From NCBI GenBank assembly GCA_002887195.1, contig PJAB01001102.1:1-17265 (forward strand): a stretch of 17,265 bases of DNA, in the 5' to 3' direction. This DNA comes from Chrysochromulina parva (taxonomy: Eukaryota; Haptophyta; Prymnesiales; Chrysochromulinaceae). Positions 1 to 7,036 of this stretch are shown here, in pieces; position 1 is the stretch's first letter; every line of letters begins with the position of its first letter. A model generated the notes under the pieces. The model was not told where the DNA came from. It did no database searches and saw only the letters and a program-made list of their open reading frames with translations. Position numbers and translations under genes: made by a program.

Positions 1-535
1 TGCCGAGGCCTTCCATATTTCGTAGGCATCCAGTTCCCGCAGGAGTGGGTTGGTTGGCGGCGGGACGACCGTGCTTGGGGCTGGAGGTCAACTCGCCGCA
101 CTTGACGGCAGACGCGAACGAGTCAAGCTCACGTCTCAATTATCACGTGGGGCGGGCTCTGGTACTCAGTAGAGCCCCCCCACGTCGCTCGACGACGAGA
201 ACCGGCCGCGTTGGGTCGTGATCGACCGCGGCGAGGTGTGTCAATTGCGCGAGCGCTTCAGCATTTTTCGCTTGAGGGCGGAAACTTGGGTGTTTGAGGG
301 ACCTATAGTGTGCACCACAGCAGACAGTTCCGTACCGTAGTACACGTCCATCTCTTGGGGAGGTACGCTGACCCCTCGGGTGCGTGCGTGTATAGGTATG
401 GTCCGGTCACCAAAAGCAAACTTTTCTAGCCCTCAACCCTGAGGTTGCCCGATCCTGCTTCCCATCGCCCGCGCGCGAGCCCTTCGCACTGGACCCGCGA
501 CACCGTACGAGGTACGGTGCCACACTCGTCCACAC
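1..535. other. 3' flank of the cysteine synthase gene, no gene supported
   Basis: This stretch lies downstream of the leftward cysteine synthase gene. Short open frames run in from the left edge (for example a + strand frame open from base 3 to a stop near 238), but none has a recognisable motif and I cannot tell whether a neighbouring gene ends here. The only clear structure is the hairpin at 146-184. No tRNA-like or transposon-like sequence was seen. Confidence 0.5.
146..184. repeat. GC-rich hairpin with one bulged base
   Basis: Bases 146-160 pair with 171-184 to give a 14-base-pair stem with a single bulged C at 153 and a ten-base loop (161-170). The left arm begins inside a CACGTG hexamer (144-149). 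It lies about 350 bases beyond the stop codon of the leftward cysteine synthase gene, so it could sit in or after that transcript's 3' end, or belong to a neighbour outside the window. The pairing is seen directly; any function is inference. Confidence 0.7.
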
Positions 536-1699
536 TCAGCTTGGTTTGGGCGGCGGCACGTAGCTCTCCGACCTCCACCGCACGATGGGAATCTCCGTCT
601 CGAGATCGGGCGGCACGGGCAGCGCGGCGGCGCCTTCGAGGCGCTGAGGTTCCCACATCGGGTGAGACACGTAGCGGATGGCCGAGCTCGCCTGCAGGAT
701 GACGATCGTCTTGCCCTTCATCTCGGGCCGCTTGGCGATGTCGATGCCCACCTTGATCGCGGCACCGCTCGACGGCCCGACGAGTAACCCTTCTTCGGCA
801 CTGACTCGATTGGCCCACATGACCGCCTCGGGCGTCGACGCATGTAGGAACTCGTCGATGCAGCCGCGCGGCCCCTCCTTCCATGCCTGGCCGGGTGCGA
901 GCTTCTCAATGAGCGGCAGCTTGATATTGGCGCCGATGCCCACGACGCCGTGCATGGCCGACGGGTTGCCTACGAGCACACGCGCTTCGGTGGGCTCGAC
1001 ACACACGACGCGGCAGCTCGGGTTCTTCTCCTTTAGAAATAGGCCCACGCCGTTGAGTGTGCCTCCCGTGCCGGCGCCGGCGACGAAGCAGTCGATGCTC
1101 TCGCCCGTCTGCTCCCAGATCTCGGGGCCCGTCGTCGTCGAGTGCGCCAGCGGGTTGTCGTCCGTCTCGAACTGGGTCGGTGACCAATAGTTCTGATTCT
1201 TCTCGCATAGGTCCTTCGAGTACTGGATCATGTTGTCGATCGTCTTGCGAAAGTCGTCCTTCATCACTGAGGTGAGGTGCACCTGACCACCGAACTTGCG
1301 CACGAGGATGTACCGCTCGAACATCGAGGGCAACTGTGGCATGACGACAATCATCTTGTATCCCTTGGCTGCTGCGACCATGGCGAGGCCGATGCCCGTG
1401 TTCCCGCTCGTGGCCTCGACGATGGTCGTGCGTTCGGGCGAGATCTCTCCGCGCTTCTCGGCCGCCTCGATCATCGAGAGAGCGATGCGGTCCTTGACCG
1501 AGCCGCCTGGATTCTGCATTTCCAGTTTGAGCAGCACCTTGGTGCTGGGACTGACGTCCTGGACCACGCGGCGCAGCCGTACCATGGGCGTCTTGCCGAT
1601 GAGCTCAGTGACGGAGTTGGCGTACGAGGGAGTGGCCAATCCTCGCCTGAAGAGCTCTGTCGCGAAGCGGCCGTACGGACGAGTGAACAGGATCCTCAT
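536..1699 (-). CDS. cysK: cysteine synthase (O-acetylserine (thiol)lyase), probably mitochondrial
   Basis: A PLP enzyme of the cysteine synthase/CBS family, which makes cysteine from O-acetylserine and sulfide. The 387-residue product carries the family motifs in order: LIGKTPMVRL near 33, NPGGSVKDR with the Schiff-base lysine at about 69, TSGNTGIG at 97-104, the GAGTGGTLNGVG phosphate-binding loop from 208, and GPSSGAA near 308. The C-terminal PLP segment reads ASSAIRYVSHPMW instead of the common PSxGERYLST; the serine pair thought to meet the pyridine nitrogen is kept. I chose the ATG at 1699 because MRILFTRPYGRFATELFRRG is a good arginine-rich mitochondrial presequence. The frame stays open to an ATG at 1804, but that extension is unlike a targeting signal. 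It follows the phosphoglycerate mutase gene on the same strand after 247 bases. No intron is needed. Confidence 0.95.
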   Translation of the reverse strand: MRILFTRPYGRFATELFRRGLATPSYANSVTELIGKTPMVRLRRVVQDVSPSTKVLLKLEMQNPGGSVKDRIALSMIEAAEKRGEISPERTTIVEATSGNTGIGLAMVAAAKGYKMIVVMPQLPSMFERYILVRKFGGQVHLTSVMKDDFRKTIDNMIQYSKDLCEKNQNYWSPTQFETDDNPLAHSTTTGPEIWEQTGESIDCFVAGAGTGGTLNGVGLFLKEKNPSCRVVCVEPTEARVLVGNPSAMHGVVGIGANIKLPLIEKLAPGQAWKEGPRGCIDEFLHASTPEAVMWANRVSAEEGLLVGPSSGAAIKVGIDIAKRPEMKGKTIVILQASSAIRYVSHPMWEPQRLEGAAALPVPPDLETEIPIVRWRSESYVPPPKPS

Positions 1700-1740
1700 T
1701 ATCCTTGCGGACTGTTGATGAAATCCGTCATCTGAGCCAT

Positions 1741-1777
1741 CAGGCCTTCGCCTCGAGCCCTCGACAGGCCTTCGCCT
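1741..1777. repeat. 13-base direct repeat upstream of cysteine synthase
   Basis: The 13-mer CAGGCCTTCGCCT occurs at 1741-1753 and again at 1765-1777, 24 bases apart start to start. The pair lies 42-78 bases upstream of the chosen cysteine synthase ATG, in its 5' untranslated region or core promoter. It may be a duplicated regulatory site or a simple local duplication. Confidence 0.55.
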
Positions 1778-1946
1778 ACAAATATGGATAGAGAAGCCAA
1801 CCATAATTGTTGCGACTTTTCACCAAACTTCCTACGTACGGCATGCTTCAATCCAACCAGACACAGGGACACCATGGACCATGCGAAGGTCCGAAAGACC
1901 ACTCTGATCTCTGTAAAACTGGCTCGGTTTGTGTTCCACACCGCCG

Positions 1947-3005
1947 CTATAAGACATCCTGCTTGACATGCTCCTCGGCCTGTGCGTTGCCCGTGGACTC
2001 CGTGGACTCCGTGGATAAAGGGCACTCGCCGCCGGCGCGCCCCCAGTATTGCATCTTGCCATCCTTAGCAAGGACGTGCAGCGAGCCGTCCTCGGGACGG
2101 TACACGATCGGCAGTCCGTTTGGGATGTCCATGCTGACCATTTTGTCAAGCGGCCAGTCAGTCACGCCGTAGATGAGCGAGCGGAGCAAGTTCTTGGACG
2201 AGACGAGCAGGACAGTCTCGCCGCGGCGCGCGCGCGGCTCGATCGCCTCGCGGAAGTACGGAAGCACTCGCGCCGCCGTGTCTTCAAAGGACTCGGCGCG
2301 TGGCACCAGATCGGCCGGCGTCGTGCGCCGCACGGCGATGGCGGACGCCGGGTCATAGCACGAGCCTCGGTCGAGCGGTGGCGGATCGCGGCGCAGCTCC
2401 TCGAACAGCTCGTCCCCGAGATAATCGCGCGTGGCCTTCTTGTTCAACCCGGTGAGTAGTCCGTACATGCGCTCGTTGAGCTGCCACGCCTGCTCGATGG
2501 GCACTGTGTAGTCGTCGAGCGTCTCGAGCACGAGCCATGCCGTCTTGATCGTGCGCTTGAGCGCGGATGCGTACACGACGTCTATACACCGGTCCAGCCC
2601 CGCAGCTTGCAGCGCTTGCGCCGCCTCGACTGCCTGATCCTCGCCTCTTTCAGACAGAGGAACGTCGTGCCATCCTGTGAAGCGGTCCTCGGCGTTCCAT
2701 TTGGACTCACCGTGGCGCAACAGGATGATGAGGCCCTTTTTGTCGCACTGGACTTCGTCGCAGGGTAGGACGCACTCGTCGCCCTGTGCCCCTTTTCGCA
2801 GAAGATTTTGGAGCTTGGCAGTCGCTGCCAGCTGCTTCGTGTTGTGGGGCGAGGCGGGGTCGCGTCCGTCGCTGTACATCGAGCCGCTCGGAGCCCGCGA
2901 CGAGCGCAGGATGGGCCCCGATACCACGGGCGGCGCGTACGCCGCACCGCAGATGCCGACGGCCGCTATGTGCAACCATAACCGCATCATTGATGGTTGA
3001 TTCAT
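1947..3005 (-). CDS. gpmA: phosphoglycerate mutase (dPGM/histidine phosphatase family), plastid-targeted
   Basis: Interconverts 3- and 2-phosphoglycerate in lower glycolysis. Numbering from the ATG at 3005 (352 residues): LIILLRHGESKWN with the phospho-accepting histidine at 98, RFTGWHDVPLSERG, SALKRTI with arginine 151, LNERMYGLLTGLNK with glutamate 178, and IPNGLPIVY. The second catalytic histidine, normally in a block like AAHGNSLR, is absent: the aligned block is VSSKNLLR, with serine at about 270. The N-terminus has a hydrophobic segment, MMRLWLHIAAVGICGAA, followed by YAPP and an S/R-rich stretch. That resembles the bipartite signal-plus-transit peptide of secondary plastids, whose cleavage site is ASAFAP-like. 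Starts at 2990 or 2987 would also keep the signal; the frame is open to an ATG at 3104. A 265-base gap separates it from the divergent kinase gene. Mutase activity is inferred from the family and needs testing given the missing histidine. Confidence 0.92.
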   Translation of the reverse strand: MNQPSMMRLWLHIAAVGICGAAYAPPVVSGPILRSSRAPSGSMYSDGRDPASPHNTKQLAATAKLQNLLRKGAQGDECVLPCDEVQCDKKGLIILLRHGESKWNAEDRFTGWHDVPLSERGEDQAVEAAQALQAAGLDRCIDVVYASALKRTIKTAWLVLETLDDYTVPIEQAWQLNERMYGLLTGLNKKATRDYLGDELFEELRRDPPPLDRGSCYDPASAIAVRRTTPADLVPRAESFEDTAARVLPYFREAIEPRARRGETVLLVSSKNLLRSLIYGVTDWPLDKMVSMDIPNGLPIVYRPEDGSLHVLAKDGKMQYWGRAGGECPLSTESTESTGNAQAEEHVKQDVL

Positions 3006-3270
3006 GGCTCTCGAGAGTTGGCACGCGGAATCGAGAACGAGATGTCGCGAGATCGCCTCGTCGTTCCAAAGTGCCTTTGACGGCGCTACATGTACTGCGC
3101 GCACGCTGGATGTCAGCCGCGCACCACTCGTGGTCCGTCGATGTTAGGGACGCTGTGGAGTTGAATGTTGAAACCACTTTTCGTTAACAACGGTCGGGAC
3201 GGCAGCGAAGGCGAGCGGAGTGGACGTCGGACGGAGAGTCGCGCGAGCGCCTCCACGCTCCCGTTAGTCA
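3006..3270. promoter_or_regulatory. shared spacer between divergent mutase and kinase genes
   Basis: The mutase starts leftward at 3005 and the kinase rightward at 3271, so these 265 bases must hold both 5' untranslated regions and both core promoters. A CTCTCGAGAG palindrome lies at 3008-3017, next to the mutase ATG. I see no convincing TATA box. The regulatory role follows from geometry only. Confidence 0.55.
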
Positions 3271-6200
3271 ATGCCAGCAGCCTCATGCCTGGGGCTGCGC
3301 CGCTCCAACCTCGCACTCGCACCGCTGGCCGTGGGCGGCGGTTATGAGTCGGGCTCATCGTGCGGCGTCTCGCCGTCGACGCCGACCCATCCCGACCTCT
3401 CGGAATCAGGCAATGTATTCAAGATTGGAGGATTCGCGATCGGGCGCGACGGCGTCACCGAGACTGCCAGCGCGCCGGTCGCCGGTTCAGCAGCCACCGC
3501 TACAGCAGCCTCCACCGTTGCATCAGCCTCCGCGGCCTCCGCAGCCTCCGCGCCTCCGCCGGGCGACTTTGGCATCAGCTTTGACGACCTACAGATGCTC
3601 CAGATCATCGGGCGCGGCGCGAGCGGGTTCGTGCGCCAGGCTGAGCATTTGCCGAGCGGTACGATCATGGCGGTCAAGGAGATTTGCATCAGCGACCCGG
3701 GGCGCCGGCAGCAGATCCTCAAGGAGGTGGAGACGCTCCGCGCGGCCACTGCTCATGCCGCCTCGCACCTGATGATGTACCTGGGCGTGCGGTACTTCGA
3801 GGGGTCGATCCAGCTCGCGATGAACTTCATGGATGGCGGCTCGCTCGGCGACCTAGTGCACAGCCTCGGGCCACTGCCCGCGGACGCGCTCGCGTGCCTG
3901 ACGCGCCAGACGCTCGGTGCGCTCGTTGAGCTCCGCGAGTGCCACCTGGTGCACCGCGACCTGAAGCCGCCGAACATCCTACTGAGCTTGCGCGGCGAGT
4001 GCAAGCTGAGCGACTTTGGATGCGTGGCGGAGCTGCAGGACTCGTTTGGCAAGTGCGGCACCTTCGTAGGCACAGTGCCGTACATGTCACCCGAGCGCAT
4101 CCGAGGCGAACAGTACTCGTATGCGAGTGACGTGTGGGCGCTCGGGCTGACGCTGGTTGAGTGCGCGCAGGGCCACTTTCCGTACGCACGGCGCAACGGG
4201 TACTGGGGCATCCTGCAGGCGGTGCTCAAGGAGCCCTCGCCCTCGCTCGCGTGCGGCGAGCACCCCGATGAGCTCATCGACTTTGTCGACCATTGCCTCA
4301 TGAAGGCGCCCGAGGAGCGTGCAAGCGCGCGCGTGCTCCTCGATCATCCGTTCGTCAGCAGCGACGAAGGCGACGCGCGGTGCGGCACGGCCGCGCTCCG
4401 TGCGGCACTCCGCGCGGCCCGAGGGCTGCAGCCCGAGACGGAGGCTCAGGGGCAGGCTCACGCCGAGATGAAGCTTCCGGTGGGCCGAGATGAGCGCCGA
4501 GATGAGCGCCGAGATGAGCGCCGAGTTGAGCGCCGAGATGAGCGGTTTCGTTCGGCCGTGAACGTGAAAGCTGCCGTGAACGTGAAAGCTGCTTCCCCAA
4601 CCGGTGGCGTGGCGGGTGGCGGCGCCTCCGACGACGAGCCCGGCGAGCCGCTGACGAAGCTGACGAAGCTGACGAATCATGGCGGCGCCTCCGACGACGA
4701 CGGCAGCCCCCGAACCCATGGCGGTGGCGGTGGCAGCTCCGGCGACGACGTTGAGATGGAGGCCCTCCCCGAGGAGGAGGTCGTGGAGGAGGTCGAGGTC
4801 TTCTCGTCAGACGAGGAGGGCGCCGACGCGCGGGCGGTCGCGCAACAAGAGAAGGACATGCTCCTCGAACACCGAGTGGCAGTGGCGGACGTGGCGGCCG
4901 AGGAGGCGGCGGCTGAGATAGAGGCCTGCACTGACGTTCGTGCAGTTCGGGAGCAGCCGTCGCCAGAATTGTGGGCCCATGCCGGATATGCGCCCCATGC
5001 GGTACCGCGCACAGGCGGCGGTGCCTTGGCCCCAAGCGCAGCGGAGGAGGCGTCGGTGCTGGCGGCGGAGGAGGACGAGGCGCGAGCATGTGCGCCCGGC
5101 GAGCCGCTGACGAAGCTGACGAAGCTGACGAATCATGGCGGCGCGCCCGGCGAGCCAGCGGTCATTTTAATGCGCGCGTCCTCGGCGCGGGCCGAGCCGC
5201 ACACATCAACGCGAACCGCCCACAGCAACGCGTTCACGGCGCGGGCCGGACGTCATCAGCGGATCCACGAGGCGCGTTGTGGTGGGCAGCTCCTCGAGGC
5301 GCGTTGTGGTGGGCAGATCCTCGAGGCGCGTTGTGGTGGGCAGCTCCTCGAGGCGCGCCAGGCAGGCAGCCTCGCCACGCTGCATCGCGCTGTGGTGGGC
5401 GCCGGCAGCCCCCTCGCTAGGAACGCCGACGCAGCGGCGAACGGCAGCGGCGTGGCGGCCGTCGCGACTGTGAACCTGAGCAGCGGCGGCGGCATCGGCA
5501 GCAGCGGCACGCCGCAGCCAGGCGCGGCCTCTTCGCCGTCCGAGTCTGCAAACGAGGTGGAGCTCGCTACGCTACTCGAGCTCGAGCGGCTGATGACGCG
5601 CAATGCGCGTCTCGAGGGCGAGGTGTGCGATCTGCGCGCCGAGATGCAGGCCGTGACGCATGAGGCGCAGCAGCTTCGGCGCGAGGCCAGCCGCTCCCAG
5701 AGCCTCATCGTGCAGCTACAGGCCCGTCTCGAAGCGTCGCGCCCTGCGACCGCGGATCGCGCTGTAGCGGGCGCGAACCGCGCTGTAGCGGGCGCCGATC
5801 GCGCTGTAGCGGGCGCCGCCCGCACTGGCGGCGTGCGCGAGCTCAGCGGTCTGGGAGCGCCGCCACCGCCGCCACCCTCGGTGCTTCCCTCCCCTGCGGC
5901 GCCCGTCTCGGCGCCCGTCTCGGCGCCCGTCTCGGCGCCCGAGGCGGAGGAGGGCCTCATTGGGGCACCTCTCGAGGCGCGTGCCCTCGACCGCATGCAT
6001 CCAAGTGACCTCGAGCGACTCAAAGTAGTGGTCGAGGCGAATGCGAGTGAGGTACGCGCCGCGCTCCGACGCAACGGCGGCATGCAAGTGCTCACCACGG
6101 CGCCGCGCTCCGACGCAACGGCGGCATGCAAGTGCTCACCACGGCGCCCTCTCCTCCCCACAGGTACGCGCCGCGCTCCGACGGCGCTCCAGGCTCAACC

Positions 6201-6304
6201 CCAAGGGCAGGCCCGGTGTGGTCCCGTTGGTCAACGCCTCGGCCGTGGCGGGAGGTACGCCGGCCATCGGTGCGGCTGGCGGCAGCAGCGGCAGCGGCGG
6301 CGTT

Positions 6305-6343
<39 letters not shown>

Positions 6344-6688
6344 ATTGTGGGCACCGCACTTCACCAGCAGCAGCTAGGAGGGCTGACTTGCAACGGCGGC
6401 ATCGTCGGTGGACGGGCCAAACTCTCCTCGCGGACCGAAGAGCGGCGGCCTTCCACCGTTGCGCCTCAGGTCGTCACGAGCACAGCCGTACCCACCATCG
6501 CATGCCTGCCTCCGGGCGTCGTAACGGGCGCAAGGACGCCCTCGAGACTCCCGGAGCAGGCACGCACCCCCGCGCCCACGCCGATGAGCGCACACGTGCG
6601 CTCGTCGACCCCGCGCTTCTCAGTGGCACGCGTGCCCAGCGCAGGCCGGATTGGTGTCATGGGGACGGGGACTCGTGGGAATTGGTAG
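3271..6688 (+). CDS. MAP2K (STE7-like) protein kinase with long repetitive C-terminal tail; join(3271..6051,6164..6688)
   Basis: A Ser/Thr or dual-specificity kinase of the STE family, closest by eye to MAP kinase kinases; 1101 residues when spliced. The kinase domain spans about 105-365: glycine loop GRGASG (114-119), lysine 136 in MAVKEI, HRDLKPPNILL with aspartate 230, DFG at 248-250, activation loop ending FVGTVPYMSPERI, then SDVWALGLTLVECA. Two candidate activation sites, S258 and T264, have the S/T-x5-S/T spacing of plant MAP2Ks. Residues 10-16 (RRSNLAL) could be a MAPK docking site. The tail of over 700 residues is low-complexity with many in-frame tandem repeats, a coiled coil near 761-823, and a Gly12 run. 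Reading through the intron gives an arginine-rich frame to 6816, so I favour the spliced form. No in-frame ATG other than 3271 precedes the kinase domain. Confidence 0.9.
4486..4545 (+). repeat. five 12-base tandem units in the kinase tail
   Basis: The unit CGAGATGAGCGC is repeated five times; unit 4 has one change (GAT to GTT) and unit 5 ends in G. The run encodes alternating basic and acidic residues of RDER type. The unit length is a multiple of three, so the frame is kept. Confidence 0.9.
4555..4590 (+). repeat. two 18-base tandem units in the kinase tail
   Basis: GCCGTGAACGTGAAAGCT is repeated exactly twice in frame, giving AVNVKA twice. It follows the 12-base array directly. Confidence 0.9.
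4638..4688 (+). repeat. 51-base direct repeat, first copy
   Basis: These 51 bases recur without a mismatch at 5094-5144, 456 bases (152 codons) downstream and in the same frame. Each copy holds three CTGACGAA(G/T) 9-mers and encodes GEPLTKLTKLTNHGG. Identity at synonymous positions points to a recent duplication or gene conversion. Confidence 0.9.
5094..5144 (+). repeat. 51-base direct repeat, second copy
   Basis: Second copy of the sequence at 4638-4688, identical at every base and in the same reading frame of the kinase tail. Confidence 0.9.
5269..5349 (+). repeat. three 27-base tandem units in the kinase tail
   Basis: Three units encode EARCGGQLL, EARCGGQIL and EARCGGQLL; they differ only by CTC versus ATC in the middle copy. 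A partial fourth unit begins at 5350. Each unit adds one cysteine, giving evenly spaced cysteines in a predicted disordered region. Confidence 0.9.
5755..5817 (+). repeat. three 21-base tandem units in the kinase tail
   Basis: Three units with the core CGCGCTGTAGCGGGCGC encode DRAVAGA, NRAVAGA and DRAVAGA in frame, just after the coiled-coil segment. Confidence 0.88.
5899..5934 (+). repeat. three 12-base tandem units in the kinase tail
   Basis: GCGCCCGTCTCG is repeated three times without change, encoding a Pro-Val-Ser-Ala run (PVSAPVSAPVSAP). Confidence 0.88.
6052..6163 (+). other. inferred 112-base intron in the kinase gene
   Basis: The donor is GAG|GTACGCG and the acceptor CTCTCCTCCCCACAG|GTACGCG, with a short pyrimidine-rich stretch before the AG. 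The intron is phase 0 and 112 bases long, so retention shifts the frame; removal joins ...ASE to VRAALRRRSRLNPKG. The interior is a 44-base perfect tandem duplication, a length that would break a reading frame but is harmless in an intron. The 22 bases around the donor junction (6050-6071) recur exactly around the acceptor junction (6162-6183). Splicing itself is inferred. Confidence 0.78.
6061..6148 (+). repeat. 44-base perfect tandem duplication inside the intron
   Basis: Bases 6061-6104 and 6105-6148 are identical. Each unit begins GCGCTCCGACG and ends CACGGCGCC. The 13-mer CCGCGCTCCGACG therefore appears three times: at 6059, 6103 and, in the downstream exon, 6171. Confidence 0.92.
6308..6343 (+). 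repeat. (GGC)12 microsatellite encoding Gly12
   Basis: Twelve uninterrupted GGC triplets in the second kinase exon encode a run of twelve glycines. In the read-through frame the same bases would give poly-arginine, which favours the spliced frame. Length variation between strains is likely. Confidence 0.9.
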
Positions 6689-7036
6689 AGCGGAGGTTGA
6701 GGTCGAAGGTTGAGGGAGGGAAAGGGTGGGCGAGACCGAGGGAGCGTTTCGGCATATGTAAGCCGTTGAGCTCACCGTTACGTCTCAGCTCTCACGAGCT
6801 CTCCGACATAACTTGAGGTTTTGCCCCGACGCCACCCACGGCGCTTTTATCGGAGATTTTCATCATCGCATTTTGGAGACAAGAAGTCGAAAGTGGATAG
6901 GCATATCCCGACTGTGTGATGAGCGCGCGGGGGGACCGCGAGGAAACTGATTGAGCTATGAGCAATGATCCATGTGAGAGGCCTGCATAAAAATTACAGT
7001 GTCGTAAAACGTTCTTATTCTGTCCGGGCCGAAGCA
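6689..7036 (+). promoter_or_regulatory. spacer between the kinase and the SH3-like/F-box-like gene
   Basis: These 348 bases follow the kinase stop and precede the ATG at 7037, so they hold the kinase 3' end and the promoter of the next rightward gene. No clear TATA box, repeat or conserved site was recognised. The frame of the next gene is open up to an ATG at 6965, so its true start could lie in this spacer. Confidence 0.45.

Noticed and set aside
4486..5934. CRISPR-like array in the repeat-rich part of the kinase gene
   Set aside because: Units are adjacent without unique spacers, differ between arrays, and are in-frame coding repeats.
5256..6161. Leftward open frame (301 codons) opposite the kinase tail
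   Set aside because: Antisense shadow of repetitive GC-rich coding sequence; it has Ser/Arg/Ala repeats mirroring the + strand arrays.
6164..6816. Continuation of the kinase in the unspliced frame to a stop at 6816
   Set aside because: It turns the GGC run into poly-arginine and loses normal composition, whereas removing 6052-6163 gives a sensible frame ending at 6688.
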